Notes: generated from the letters alone by a model not told the origin. A DNA stretch of 54,527 nt from an uncultured Bacilli bacterium (GCA_947623825.1 CANQHQ010000005.1:1-54527), one strand, 5' to 3'. Counted from the stretch's first letter, positions 1 to 10,421 are shown. Numbers and translations are program-made.

Positions 1-1
1 C

Positions 2-49
2 CCTATGCCAATTGATTTGAATATTGCTTATGCTGAATATCATAATTAA
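2..49 (+). CDS. 3' end of an upstream gene (partial, unidentified)
   Basis: An open frame enters from the left edge and ends at TAA (47-49), encoding a tail that finishes in ...AYAEYHN. Only about 15 codons are visible, so the product cannot be named and the frame itself is not proven. It is followed by a 117-base gap carrying the promoter of the next gene. Confidence 0.25.
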   Translation, partial: PMPIDLNIAYAEYHN

Positions 50-103
50 TTATCAGTCATTTTGTTTAACATAACTATTTTATAAGAAAATAGGCATGTT
101 TTA

Positions 104-112
104 TGGTATAAT
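104..112 (+). promoter_or_regulatory. extended -10 promoter for the giant STAND/HEPN gene
   Basis: The sequence TGGTATAAT is a perfect extended -10 element (TGnTATAAT) about 55 bases before the chosen start. No convincing -35 hexamer lies 17 bases upstream, which is usual for extended -10 promoters. The element suggests the giant gene has its own promoter. Confidence 0.6.
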
Positions 113-166
113 AAGGACAGGTTAGTTATGATTTGTTTCATAACGAAAGGTAGTGGTGAAAGTAGT

Positions 167-3100
167 ATGGATGAGAGATTGGTAGGAAAAGTGATTTTAC
201 TTCAAGATACACCAGAAGGAAAACGAGGGATGATTCAAGGAGAAAATGGGATCATCTATCGTTTTTATCAGTCGAATTTGAAAAGAATCGATACGAGTCA
301 GTTAGAAAAAGGATCCGTTGTTGAATTCACTTATATGCAAAAGAAAAATCAAAAGTATTATGTTCAATCGATGGAATTTTATGATCCGTTTTCTTTGCGA
401 AACAAGGAAAAGTTGGTTTCTCTTCTTGAAAAAAACTATCCAAATCGTACTGAATATCAATCTACGGAGATTCAGAAAGTCTTAGAGTCCTCTTTTTCTA
501 TTTTTTATAAACAACTTGGTTATAAAAAGATTAAAGATTTTTTTCTTGAAAAATATTCTGATGTGTTTGCCTTTGAAGAAAGAACGATGAATAATGTTGA
601 TTATCTTTTTGCGCAGGTTCGTCCTTACGAAGAGTGGCATAAAAAAGAAGAATCTCAATCGCTTGATTTCACCGATGTTTCTTTTGATTCTGTTTCTGAA
701 TCCGATCTTTTAGGGGCAGAGTATCTGAAACTTTTGGAACAGTATGAAAAAGGGGAAGATTATGAAGCCTATTTGAATACTTTTTCTACTTATGATATTT
801 CTCCTACGATGTTACCGGTTTCATGGATAGAAAAAACCGTTCGTATTTGTCAGAAATTGATAGGGGAAGAGGGAGATGCTACTTTCAATTCTTTTGATCG
901 GTTATTAATTCAAGTCAAGACTCCTTACGATTTAACGATTCAAGGTAATACAGCCATGATTCAAGCCGCCTTAGAACATTGTCGTTTTCCTTATCATGAG
1001 ATAGAGTTTTTAAAGAGTTATGGACGTGTCTTCTTTAAACAAAACTTTACTTTGAATCATCGTTGGGAACTTTTGGTTAGGAGATTTACTTTGGCTGAAA
1101 ATAAGTACTATATTTACTTTTTTATCATCGAACTTTATGCTTATAAAAAAGTCAAAGTATTAACGGATTATTTGGATTATGTAGAAAATTCGAGAGATTA
1201 CGAGTATGTCGAAACGTTTTTCCGTTTAGCGGAACAGGTCTTAGATACGGAGGAAAATCATGAAGATTTCTACCAAAAATATGTTCGTTTTATGGGAATT
1301 TCTTTGGATGATGACCGGTGGGAGTATATCGAAAAAACGTATCCAATTGTGCAGAAGAAAGAACATTCTGTCATTCAAGAAATGATTGAGGCGTTTCGTC
1401 AAGAAGACATTCCGAATGATTTTTTGGTTCAATTATTAGATGAACGGATTTCTCTTGCCCTTGGAGAAAAATGTATTAATTATTATTTGTATAAAAAGTA
1501 TCATGGGGCTAATTATTCAGAGAAAGATTTGGATTTGTTTGGAGAAATTTTATACCATTATCCTTCGGCTGATTTAGATGAGGTTATTTTTAATAATAGT
1601 TATTCTTCTTATACGGAAGAAGTAAAACGAGATTTATTGTTGAAGTCATGGCGCTTTTTGGTTGACCATTTAGAAGAACATCCAAAGTATTATTTGGTTT
1701 TATGTTACATCGTTCATCTATTTTCGGAACGTACCACGCTTGCTTCTGAATTATCAGGTATTTCTACAAGATTTTTAGAGAAGCAACTTCAAATTGTCGA
1801 AAAAGATATCGATCGTTTTCAAGAAATTTATCTTCTTTTCCGTTTGAGTGATTCTGGAAAAGAAAAAATGGAACATTTCTATTCTCCTTATATCTATGAG
1901 CGGTATTCCTTGGAAGGAATGTCAGAAGAAGAAGTTCTTCATTTGTTAACTCAATTTCAAAAAGATGGTTGTTCGTTTATTGTCACTTGTCTATTAAATA
2001 AAGAACCACAAGATAGTCCTCTTTTACAAAATCGAGAGATTTTAAAATGTTATTTGGATTCTTTAAAACAAACGCATCGTTATTCGACAGCCATTCAAGT
2101 CATTTTAGAAACGGAATTACTAAGTACTGCCGAAAAAGATAAAGAAGTGATTTCTACTCTTTATCAGAATTATAAAATCTATGGAGCTTCGGATATGGCT
2201 TATGAAGTATTTGAGGCTATATCGATGGAACAGGTTGAACAGTTATGTTTTAATCATTTTATTCCTAATAATGGTGTTCCTATTATTTTGATGTCTATTT
2301 ATGCGAAAAAGAAAGAGTGGCCAAAAGTTTCTTATTTATCTTCCCTTTATTATAATTATTTAAATAAAGGAAATCGTTCTTTCTTTAGTGATTTATTTAG
2401 ACAACGTCCTGTTTTAGCGAAAATTGATAACCACAACAGTGCCGTTCGTGAAGCCTTTTTGACCTACAATAGTGAAGAAATTTTTGAATTCTTGGATTGG
2501 ACAAAATATATTCGACTTATGAATGCCGAAAAATATTATCATCCTGGATATGAAAAGTATGCGAAACCATTGTCTTTCTTACTTAAAACGCCTACTTCGG
2601 CAGGATCTTGGCAAGAATTATTGGCAAGTTTAAAGAGTGCCAACGAACTTTCTTCGGCTTTTGGTTATGCGGCTCAATGCTTTTATATCACTCATTTTCT
2701 AAAGGGTACCTCGGGAGAAGGAAAGATTGATTTTGATGCATTATCGGAATTTGTTTCTTTGTCTACGTTACCTGCGAGTCACAATTTCTTTGCTTTAAAT
2801 AAGGATATTTATTCTGTCGTTCCCGAACCGTATTTGTTAAAATTGAGTGACTATTTGAAAAAAAATGAATTTCTATTTCAACGATATTCCATGAGTCGTA
2901 TCGAAGATGCCCAAGATTATTATGATGCTTTGTTGGGTAGTTTTAACGATTCTAAAAATATTGTCTATTTTGAAGTCGCTCTTTCTGTTTTCATGACGAT
3001 TCGACTAGACGAACCACATTTTGAAAAATATGCTTTGTTCTGTGGATCGAATCGAAATAAGACTTCCTTGTTCCGTATTTTGTTTCAGTTATTGAAAAAG

Positions 3101-6100
3101 GAAAGGAATCAAGAAGAAGTTCATGAGTTTGTGAATTTTTCTTTCTGGAATTGTTCTGCGAAGGAGAAACCCGTTCTTTATTTATTGAATGTTCTTTCTT
3201 CTTCGGATGTTCTTCCGGAAGATATCGAGTCTTTACCACTTTCTCTTCAAGAACGATTTAAAACCGATTGTCTTCAATTGTTAGAGAATTTTCCAGAAAT
3301 CAGTGGATTCCAATCCTTTATTTCTAATGGAGAGTCACTCACTTATCGAATGATCGTTTTGAAATATTTGTTTCAATGTACCTTTGATAATGCTTATTAT
3401 TGGGATTTTGAAAAACTTCTTGCACCGATGCAACTTCAAATACCTTTCGAGTCTGAAGATTTCTTGAATGCTTATTTAGAATATTGTAAAGTTTCTTGTT
3501 GGCAACAGGCGAAATTCAATGATCTGGGAGAAGAATTTATTTCTCGAAGATATATCGAGTTATTATTGATTTATAAATATCAAAATTACCAAGGAATCGG
3601 TGATTGGCAAGACGAAGAAGATATTGTTGATTTGATGCGAGAAAATAATCATGTATCTTTGATTTTTGATAAGTATTTTCAACCGATCAATGAAGTCATT
3701 GAGAAATGGTTAGCGACCGAAGGGGTTACGAAAGAAATCAAGGAGAGTTTCCTTCTATCTTGTATTGTTCTTTCGGCTTCAAAATTGGTTTCTTCTCCGA
3801 TGGTTTCTTCTTTGAATCAACTAAGTGAAGAAGCTTACGAAGTGATGCGAACGATTGTGAAGGATCTCGCACGGGCTTATGTCCTCAGCGTGCTTAAGGT
3901 GTATTTTCAAGCACCAGAAGAAACAAGAAAAGAAATCGAAATTTTTGCTTCTCATGTCGTTTTGGATGCCGCTCGCGTGATTCGGGCTTACGAAAATTCT
4001 GAGGAGAAGGAAGAAGCCCTCGATTTGGTTCAAACTTTCTTATCGACGACCGATAAGCCTGGACAATTGCGTTGGGTTTTTGGTCAAGGTAAAAAAGGAC
4101 GAAAGAAGTTTTTACCGGTTGAAATGTACTGTGCGCATCGAGAACTTGTGATTTCCCTTTTACTTGCGTGTCAATACGATTATGGTTTGATTCAAAATAT
4201 TGGAAACTATGTGAGAAATGGAACGGCTTTGGCGTCTCATCCTGGATATAAAGATTTGTTTGATGCCATTCATAAACCGGGTATTTACGAATATTTAAAT
4301 GCTATTTATTTTGCGCATCGACATGAAAAAGAGGAAGCCATTCGTTGTTTTTATCGGATCGATGATGTCAAACAAATTCCTCCAATGTGGCAAATGGAGT
4401 ATCAAACTCTAGAAAAATATATTCGTGGTGAAGGAGAATTTTCAACGCAATTAATTCGAAATAATATTGATATGATGCGTGAAACGATGATTCAAAAAGT
4501 GGATTTCTTAAAACCATTTCAGAAAGGTTCTCTTTCCGATCGTCAGAATGAAGAAGAAGAGGATTCGGAAGAAGATGTTACAGAAATTGCCCAATCTCTA
4601 TTCAGCTTTATCAATACGAAAAATGTTCTATCAGATCGAATCCGTTCGGCAGAAGTGGTTTTCACTTATCTACTTGGAATTCGTAATTCTAAGGAAAGAA
4701 AAAATAATGTGGATTCCCGTTTCTCTATTCTTGTGAAAACGGCAGCCAGTATTTCGAAAGAGAAATTTTCTAAGACTTATAACGAATTGATATTTGATTA
4801 TGGATTCCTTTTATTGGACGAAGAAAATCGTTCGACGACCTATGAGAAAAAAGTGGATATTTTAATCGATTTGTTTCGTAGTTTTGACTTATTAAAAGAA
4901 TCCCATAAGAATCAATTTGGACCGATGTTAAAAAGTTGTTTCCAACGTTTATTGTTAGAAAAACAACTCGATGCTTCTTTCCTTTCTTACGAAAAATGGT
5001 TAGCGATTTATCCGATTCTTTGTGATATGGCTCAGAAGTTCCATTTATCGATGGACGATGGTCCAAAACTACATGAATGGGTTACGCAGTGTCTCGAGTT
5101 AGAAAGAATGAATCCAACCGTTACGAAAAAGAGAAAAGAATTAGAAAAACTTCCATCGAATGTGGAATTTTCTCCAATCGCCATGAATTTCTTAATGGCG
5201 GTGCAGAAAGAGTATCAAAAATTGATTTCAGGAACCTTGTTGACCATCATGATTGACAATCATGAAATCGAAAAACGTTCGATTTTCTTCAGTATTCAAA
5301 ATAGTAAAGAAAGTAAAATTTCGGTTAACTTAGAAAGTGATGATGTCTATATTGAGGCAGAATACTTTTTACCAGGAGAAGAAAAACCGAATGTGGCACG
5401 TTCTTTCTGTTCTCATCATGTTTCTATTTTAAGACCAGGAGAGCGGAGTGGGGAACAGATTGAAGTTCCGCAGTATATTTTGAATTCTTTGAAGGATGAG
5501 GATTCTTTGATTATTCACATCTCTGTGGTCGTTCATGGTCATAGAATTTGTGATAATTCGAGTGAAGGGGAATCATTTACTTTCTTCCGTAATCGTCAAA
5601 AGATGTTACCGACACCAAAGACGAAATACAATACGACGGATTGTGCTTTTACAGAAGGTAATATGGGATTTGGGCGTAAGAAGGAAATCGAGTGGTTAAA
5701 TGCGACCATTCCAAATCATGGATTATCGATTATTTATGGACCGTCGCGCACCGGAAAATCTTCTTTACTACAGTACCTTACCAATTTCTTAGCGGTCGAT
5801 TATCAAAAGAATCCTTCGAAGTATCGGGAAGATAGCGAAGCAAACGCTCTTCAAGGAATTTATGTTCTTCCTGTAGCGGATAGTCTTCATCCAGGGGATT
5901 ATGTGAACCTTCCTTCTACGGAAGAAGAGATTTTAGAATATTTGTTCATTGAAAGTATTCGTCGTGGACTTCTTCAAGGAAAAAGAAAAATTGTGATGGG
6001 AGAAGAATTTTCTTCTACCTGTGTGGATCAAATATTAGAGATTCTTTCACATCGCGAAGAAAGTATTGCGGACCGTCTTTCTTTGGTAAGTGATGTTCTT

Positions 6101-8035
6101 TCACAGGTAAATGGAGAACTATGGCTTTTACTAGATGAATTTCAACAAGTCATCGAGAAATGGAAGATGCAGAACAATTATCAACTCTTGTCGTTATGTA
6201 ATTCTTTGAGAAATGGAAATACAAAAATTCGTATCGTTCTATGTGGTTCCGATGATTTCGTAAAATTGATTTTAAGTAATGATCAGAATTGGTCTCCGAT
6301 TTTCTCTATCGTTCAAGAAGAGATGTTGGCCGTTGGTCAATTGGATGCACCTGATTTTGGAGAGATGTTATCCGATTCTCATGTTTGGGGAGAAAAAGTG
6401 CCATTTACCAAGAATTCTCTTTCTTATATGTTTGAGTATACGGGTGGAAATGCCATGTATGGAAAACTAATTGGTAATAAGATTATCGAGGAAATTCAAG
6501 GAAATCGTTTGACGAATCGGGAATTTATTTATCCAGCTGATATTTCTCGTATTGTTGCGGAAGTACTAGATGAACAGAATTCTGATATGTCCGTCAATGA
6601 AGCCCAAAACAATTTAATTACGAATACGACTAAAAATTTGGAACAGGAGAACCGGTATCTTGTCTATATTGCGGATTGTATGCAGAAAGATAGTAATTCT
6701 GTCGGTGTTCCTCTTTCCAGAATTTATGAAAACTTCTGTAATACGAAACCATACGATATCAATCTTTCTTTGAAAGTATGTTGTGTACGAGGAATTTTGA
6801 AGGAAGAAGAGATAGAAAAAGAAGTCTTTTATAAATTTAGTACGTTATTCTACTATAGTTTATATTGTTTCAAGGCGAAGAAAAATGGAGTCGTGACCGA
6901 AGTAAAAGAAGAGGAAGATACGGAAAGTAATGAGACGATGATTATCGATACCTACAATGAACTTTCTGATTCGAAAAAGCAACAGACTTTGTCTACTTTA
7001 TGGGGTATCACTCCCCAAGAAGTTACAGAGGATTTACGAGGAAAATTTGGAGTCAATGTGCAGGGAGACTACATTAGTGAGGGAGGAACGAAGAACGTTC
7101 TTCATATCGAAAATGTCATTCAATCTTTCTCGACCATTTTATCAGGAAATCTTTCTGGTCCCGAATTATTAGAAGCCTATGAAAAGATTCCTACGTTATC
7201 GGATTATTATTCTCAGGAACAAAAGAATCAAATTCTTGAATTGGAAGAAAAGATAGAGAAAACAGATGATGAAGAAGAGAAGCAACAACTTCTTTTCGAA
7301 GCAGAAGAAATCAAGAATCCAGTAGAGAAAAAATATGCGAATGATTTTGTTCAGGCAGCGATTATTGAAAACGATGAGTTTGACTTTGATGAAATCGATA
7401 GCCAACGGATTCGTTATTTACTTCATTTATCGAAATATGCGGATATCAGTTATTTAGAGCATTTGCCAAAAGAGTTTCAAATTCAATTCGATTTTGCGAT
7501 TCTTCTTCATAACGTTTTCGACAAATTAGAAAAGATGCAGGAAGAAAAAGAGGATGCCCATTCTTCGAAGATTCGTTTGGATTATTGTCCTTTGGCGATT
7601 ATGTATTGTAAATTGGTCGAAGCGATTTTGAAAAAGAAGCATACGCCCGTTTATATTCGAGATTTACCGGATGCTACCATCGGAAGAGATCAGGTTACTT
7701 TCGGGGCGTTGACGAATCCAAGAGTTTTTGATTCCAATAAAAAACATCTCACGATTGGAGCGTTTACGACACATATTGTTTATCCGAGGTACAATTTAGA
7801 AAAAGATGAAAATTCTTCATCAATCAATCGTAATAATATTCAGAAATTAAGTCATGGAGAAACGCAACTTCTTGAAAAATGGGAAACGCATGCGAAAGAG
7901 ATGGCGAAAGTTTTATCGATTCGAAACCTTTCTGCTCATGAAGCGGTTCGGGTGACAAAAAGAACCTTTGATATTTTGATTACCACTTTATTTGCGGAGG
8001 GAGAATTGTCTCGATTATTAGAATTAGGAGAATAA
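167..8035 (+). CDS. giant STAND-type NTPase with C-terminal HEPN-like domain; putative defence/conflict protein
   Basis: A 2622-aa cytoplasmic protein with no signal peptide. The N-terminus (about 1-65, GKVILLQDTPEGKRG) resembles a cold-shock/OB fold. Residues about 80-140 are helical with a faint OST-HTH look. A very long TPR-like helical region follows to about 1640, then a beta-rich segment (about 1680-1830). The NTPase starts with GFGRKKEIEWL, has Walker A GPSRTGKSS (1858-1866), Walker B LLLDE (D1990, E1991) and a sensor-like RIVLCGSDD. The last 180 residues look like a HEPN domain, with RNLSAH (R2586, H2591) fitting the RNxxxH ribonuclease motif. The start at 167 is preferred over 128 because GGTGAAAG precedes it. 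The gene stands alone between its own promoter and terminator. STAND plus nuclease architectures are known from Avs-type antiphage proteins; antiviral function here is inference, and I do not recognise this exact family. Confidence 0.75.
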   Translation: MDERLVGKVILLQDTPEGKRGMIQGENGIIYRFYQSNLKRIDTSQLEKGSVVEFTYMQKKNQKYYVQSMEFYDPFSLRNKEKLVSLLEKNYPNRTEYQSTEIQKVLESSFSIFYKQLGYKKIKDFFLEKYSDVFAFEERTMNNVDYLFAQVRPYEEWHKKEESQSLDFTDVSFDSVSESDLLGAEYLKLLEQYEKGEDYEAYLNTFSTYDISPTMLPVSWIEKTVRICQKLIGEEGDATFNSFDRLLIQVKTPYDLTIQGNTAMIQAALEHCRFPYHEIEFLKSYGRVFFKQNFTLNHRWELLVRRFTLAENKYYIYFFIIELYAYKKVKVLTDYLDYVENSRDYEYVETFFRLAEQVLDTEENHEDFYQKYVRFMGISLDDDRWEYIEKTYPIVQKKEHSVIQEMIEAFRQEDIPNDFLVQLLDERISLALGEKCINYYLYKKYHGANYSEKDLDLFGEILYHYPSADLDEVIFNNSYSSYTEEVKRDLLLKSWRFLVDHLEEHPKYYLVLCYIVHLFSERTTLASELSGISTRFLEKQLQIVEKDIDRFQEIYLLFRLSDSGKEKMEHFYSPYIYERYSLEGMSEEEVLHLLTQFQKDGCSFIVTCLLNKEPQDSPLLQNREILKCYLDSLKQTHRYSTAIQVILETELLSTAEKDKEVISTLYQNYKIYGASDMAYEVFEAISMEQVEQLCFNHFIPNNGVPIILMSIYAKKKEWPKVSYLSSLYYNYLNKGNRSFFSDLFRQRPVLAKIDNHNSAVREAFLTYNSEEIFEFLDWTKYIRLMNAEKYYHPGYEKYAKPLSFLLKTPTSAGSWQELLASLKSANELSSAFGYAAQCFYITHFLKGTSGEGKIDFDALSEFVSLSTLPASHNFFALNKDIYSVVPEPYLLKLSDYLKKNEFLFQRYSMSRIEDAQDYYDALLGSFNDSKNIVYFEVALSVFMTIRLDEPHFEKYALFCGSNRNKTSLFRILFQLLKKERNQEEVHEFVNFSFWNCSAKEKPVLYLLNVLSSSDVLPEDIESLPLSLQERFKTDCLQLLENFPEISGFQSFISNGESLTYRMIVLKYLFQCTFDNAYYWDFEKLLAPMQLQIPFESEDFLNAYLEYCKVSCWQQAKFNDLGEEFISRRYIELLLIYKYQNYQGIGDWQDEEDIVDLMRENNHVSLIFDKYFQPINEVIEKWLATEGVTKEIKESFLLSCIVLSASKLVSSPMVSSLNQLSEEAYEVMRTIVKDLARAYVLSVLKVYFQAPEETRKEIEIFASHVVLDAARVIRAYENSEEKEEALDLVQTFLSTTDKPGQLRWVFGQGKKGRKKFLPVEMYCAHRELVISLLLACQYDYGLIQNIGNYVRNGTALASHPGYKDLFDAIHKPGIYEYLNAIYFAHRHEKEEAIRCFYRIDDVKQIPPMWQMEYQTLEKYIRGEGEFSTQLIRNNIDMMRETMIQKVDFLKPFQKGSLSDRQNEEEEDSEEDVTEIAQSLFSFINTKNVLSDRIRSAEVVFTYLLGIRNSKERKNNVDSRFSILVKTAASISKEKFSKTYNELIFDYGFLLLDEENRSTTYEKKVDILIDLFRSFDLLKESHKNQFGPMLKSCFQRLLLEKQLDASFLSYEKWLAIYPILCDMAQKFHLSMDDGPKLHEWVTQCLELERMNPTVTKKRKELEKLPSNVEFSPIAMNFLMAVQKEYQKLISGTLLTIMIDNHEIEKRSIFFSIQNSKESKISVNLESDDVYIEAEYFLPGEEKPNVARSFCSHHVSILRPGERSGEQIEVPQYILNSLKDEDSLIIHISVVVHGHRICDNSSEGESFTFFRNRQKMLPTPKTKYNTTDCAFTEGNMGFGRKKEIEWLNATIPNHGLSIIYGPSRTGKSSLLQYLTNFLAVDYQKNPSKYREDSEANALQGIYVLPVADSLHPGDYVNLPSTEEEILEYLFIESIRRGLLQGKRKIVMGEEFSSTCVDQILEILSHREESIADRLSLVSDVLSQVNGELWLLLDEFQQVIEKWKMQNNYQLLSLCNSLRNGNTKIRIVLCGSDDFVKLILSNDQNWSPIFSIVQEEMLAVGQLDAPDFGEMLSDSHVWGEKVPFTKNSLSYMFEYTGGNAMYGKLIGNKIIEEIQGNRLTNREFIYPADISRIVAEVLDEQNSDMSVNEAQNNLITNTTKNLEQENRYLVYIADCMQKDSNSVGVPLSRIYENFCNTKPYDINLSLKVCCVRGILKEEEIEKEVFYKFSTLFYYSLYCFKAKKNGVVTEVKEEEDTESNETMIIDTYNELSDSKKQQTLSTLWGITPQEVTEDLRGKFGVNVQGDYISEGGTKNVLHIENVIQSFSTILSGNLSGPELLEAYEKIPTLSDYYSQEQKNQILELEEKIEKTDDEEEKQQLLFEAEEIKNPVEKKYANDFVQAAIIENDEFDFDEIDSQRIRYLLHLSKYADISYLEHLPKEFQIQFDFAILLHNVFDKLEKMQEEKEDAHSSKIRLDYCPLAIMYCKLVEAILKKKHTPVYIRDLPDATIGRDQVTFGALTNPRVFDSNKKHLTIGAFTTHIVYPRYNLEKDENSSSINRNNIQKLSHGETQLLEKWETHAKEMAKVLSIRNLSAHEAVRVTKRTFDILITTLFAEGELSRLLELGE

Positions 8036-8069
8036 AACTAGGAAAGATGCCTTTTCTAGTTTTTTCTTG
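8034..8069 (+). terminator. intrinsic terminator after the giant gene
   Basis: AACTAGgAAAG pairs with CTTTtCTAGTT around a short loop and is followed by a run of T residues. Confidence 0.75.
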
Positions 8070-8114
8070 TTGTTTTTTTCTTTCTTTGTTAGAATGAAGA
8101 TAGGAGAATTGGAT

Positions 8115-8903
8115 ATGAAAAGAAAGAATTTATTTTTGGCTATTTTATTTTATATCATCTCGGGTTTCTTTTTAGGAAGTTATGTCTTTTTAGAAGTACG
8201 TCCCGATTTTTGGATGTCAGAAATTATGAGAGTGTTGCTTCTTTCTTTTTGTTGTCTTTTTCTTTATTTTGGTGGTTTTTTTCTATCCAAACAATTGCAT
8301 AATAAACAACCGATGAAAATGAATTTATGGTTCTTTTTTGGTTTGTTTCTTTTATTGTTGATTACCCTTACTTTTTTTGATAGTATGTGGGGAAGAAGAG
8401 GATTTGTCCTTTTTCCATGGACCAAGGATTCTCTTCAACATTATCTTCATTCTTCGGTGAATCTTGTTCCTTTTCAAACGATTTTTATCTATATTCGAAA
8501 TCTATTTCGTTCTGTTTTACCCATTTCGAATGTCTTCTTTAATTTGTTTGGAAATATGATTTGTTTTATGCCGTTTGCGTTTTTTCTTCCTCTTTTATTT
8601 CCAAAATTAAAGAATGGAAAACGATTTTTTGTGACTGTTCTTTGTATTGCGATTGGGATTGAATTCTTTCAATTTCTTACGTTTTCCGGAAGTTGTGATA
8701 TCGATGATGTGATTCTCAATACGTTGGGTGCTTCTCTCGTATTTCTACTATGGCGCGTTCCGTCGGTGGAACATTTTTTGCGAAATATCTTCTTATTGGA
8801 AAAAAATACGTTTGATTGGAAACAGATTTTATCGATTTTTGTCTTTTTCGTGTTGTTTTTTTTCGTTCTTAGTATTTTTGTTTTTACAAGAGATTTTCGT
8901 TAA
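8115..8903 (+). CDS. VanZ-family membrane protein
   Basis: A 262-aa polytopic membrane protein. The VanZ core is clear in the middle: LVPFQTI, then NLFGNMICFMPFAFFLP, then IEFFQFLTFSGSCDIDDV and NTLGA, the usual order of motifs in this family. An extra C-terminal hydrophobic segment follows. VanZ is linked to low-level teicoplanin resistance in enterococci, but most chromosomal members have no proven function. The start at 8115 has AGGAG eight bases upstream; the 16-residue upstream extension lacks a ribosome site. The gene lies between the giant gene's terminator and an unknown protein on the same strand. Confidence 0.85.
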   Translation: MKRKNLFLAILFYIISGFFLGSYVFLEVRPDFWMSEIMRVLLLSFCCLFLYFGGFFLSKQLHNKQPMKMNLWFFFGLFLLLLITLTFFDSMWGRRGFVLFPWTKDSLQHYLHSSVNLVPFQTIFIYIRNLFRSVLPISNVFFNLFGNMICFMPFAFFLPLLFPKLKNGKRFFVTVLCIAIGIEFFQFLTFSGSCDIDDVILNTLGASLVFLLWRVPSVEHFLRNIFLLEKNTFDWKQILSIFVFFVLFFFVLSIFVFTRDFR

Positions 8904-9011
8904 AAAAACGGATGATTTTGGGAAGAAGAGGAGAGAGAATTGTGTTCTTTCTTCTTTTATTCTTGACTTTTTTATTTAAAACTTTTACCATAAAAAACGG
9001 GTGGTGTTGTT

Positions 9012-10229
9012 ATGGTTGAAATCGAGATTCCTTGGAGCGAAATCGATCGAGAAGGGAAGAGATATCGCCAAAAAGTACAGGCTATTTCTTTGGTGGTGGC
9101 GTTATACGAAGCTTCTTTATCGGGTTCTTTTTATACGTATCCTTCTTATGTAATGGTGGATACCCTTGTTTCTCTCATGGAAAGTTTAGGGGAACTGGTT
9201 CCTTATCAAGAGAAAAATATTTATACTTATATGGATTCTATGAAAGAGAAATTGGAGGAAGAAAAAAATCATCTTTTAAAGACGTATGCGTTTGTTGATG
9301 GAATGGAGGAAGTACTAAAGAAAGAGTATTCTTGGGAAAGAGTGAAAGCCTCTTTTCTTCAGAAATTTTCTATCGAAGAAGCAAAACCATTTCATCTCAT
9401 TGGACAAATTGTAGAGCGAAATTGTGATTTTCTTTCTTGTTTTTTTAATTCGAATCTTCCAGTTTCTGATCGAGCCCAAGTGTTGTGGGATGCTTTGACA
9501 CATGGGCTTTCGAAAGAGGACTTGAGGTATATATTGGAAACTTCCGAAAAAGGAAAAAAAGAATCCTTGATTTGGGCTTTTCGTCATATGCCATTTGATG
9601 TTTCCAATTATCTTTCTTCGATGATCGAAAAAAAGAATTACGATTTAATATCTTGTCTTCAAGAATTGGGACTGATTGACTGTAACACCTACGTTTTTTG
9701 GAATGAAGAAACCCAGCAAGAGGGTACTGTTTGTTCTTTTTATGTACGGGATTCTCAAGGACTTTCGCATTTATCTCGTTTGGGATTTTGTGAGTTCGAA
9801 TCGTATGGTTCCGTGGAAGAGTCTATTCGTTTTCAAGATGCTTCTCAAATTTTGGATGTCATTTCGTGTGATGAAATTGCTTCTTTCTTCGCTTTGCCTT
9901 CTTCTCGTCTTTTAAATTTTTCCGAAGAACATGCTTTTCGTCTTATGGAAAAAGCGGTACGAAAAATCAATCAAGAACAGTTAGAAAAGGGAGATTTGTT
10001 AGAGACAAAACAAGAGATTGGACATCTTTTCCTTCGACAAGCGAAAAATAAAAAGGAATATCGATTGTATCAAATGTATGAAGATCTTTTCTTTACTCTT
10101 ACCGATTATGAAACCCTTCTTTCTCACGTAAAAGATGGAAAGATAGACGAAGGTACTTGTTCCTTGTCTCTACATGAATGGGTACCAGAAGTTTCAGGTA
10201 AACAAAAAAAGAAACATATCGAGGAGTGA
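9012..10229 (+). CDS. hypothetical cytoplasmic protein
   Basis: I do not recognise this 405-aa protein. It is soluble, without signal peptide or membrane segment, acidic and mostly helical in appearance, with charged Glu/Lys-rich stretches near 80-100 and 320-345. Cysteines occur in the middle (for example NCDFLSCFF) but form no obvious metal site. ATG at 9012 follows GGGTGGTG. The gene ends in a terminator and is separated from the VanZ gene by about 110 bases with no clear promoter, so the two may be co-transcribed. Confidence 0.75.
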   Translation: MVEIEIPWSEIDREGKRYRQKVQAISLVVALYEASLSGSFYTYPSYVMVDTLVSLMESLGELVPYQEKNIYTYMDSMKEKLEEEKNHLLKTYAFVDGMEEVLKKEYSWERVKASFLQKFSIEEAKPFHLIGQIVERNCDFLSCFFNSNLPVSDRAQVLWDALTHGLSKEDLRYILETSEKGKKESLIWAFRHMPFDVSNYLSSMIEKKNYDLISCLQELGLIDCNTYVFWNEETQQEGTVCSFYVRDSQGLSHLSRLGFCEFESYGSVEESIRFQDASQILDVISCDEIASFFALPSSRLLNFSEEHAFRLMEKAVRKINQEQLEKGDLLETKQEIGHLFLRQAKNKKEYRLYQMYEDLFFTLTDYETLLSHVKDGKIDEGTCSLSLHEWVPEVSGKQKKKHIEE

Positions 10230-10243
10230 ATCCTCTTTTTTGT
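10219..10243 (+). terminator. intrinsic terminator overlapping the end of the unknown gene
   Basis: GAGGA-gtgaa-TCCTC is followed by TTTTTTG. A-rich sequence upstream can extend the stem with the T tract. Confidence 0.7.
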
Positions 10244-10286
10244 TTCATTAAAAATTTCTAAAAAAGAGAAAATGAATGGGAAAATC

Positions 10287-10315
10287 TTGTCAAAGGAAAC
10301 GATTCATGTTACAAT
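10287..10315 (+). promoter_or_regulatory. promoter of tRNA-Glu
   Basis: TTGTCA (10287-10292), a 17-base spacer and TACAAT (10310-10315), with an extended TG two bases before the -10. It lies about 30 bases before the tRNA. Confidence 0.75.
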
Positions 10316-10344
10316 AAGGTTGTCTTTTTTGAGGCACCATTCAT

Positions 10345-10421
10345 GGTCTGTTGGTGAAGTGGCTTAACACACCACCCTCTCAAGGTGGCATTCACGGGTT
10401 CGAAACCCGTACAGACTACCA
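10345..10421 (+). tRNA. tRNA-Glu (anticodon CTC)
   Basis: It folds as a cloverleaf: acceptor GGTCTGT with ACAGACT (first pair G-T), D arm GTG/CAC, anticodon stem CCACC/GGTGG with loop CTCTCAA placing CTC at positions 34-36, and T arm ACGGG/CCCGT with loop TTCGAAA. CCA is encoded (10419-10421). CTC reads GAG. The body resembles Bacillus-type tRNA-Glu. Confidence 0.93.

Noticed and set aside
8903..9011. Possible small gene between the VanZ and unknown genes
   Set aside because: The only frame here is a shadow running out of the VanZ gene with no own start signal.
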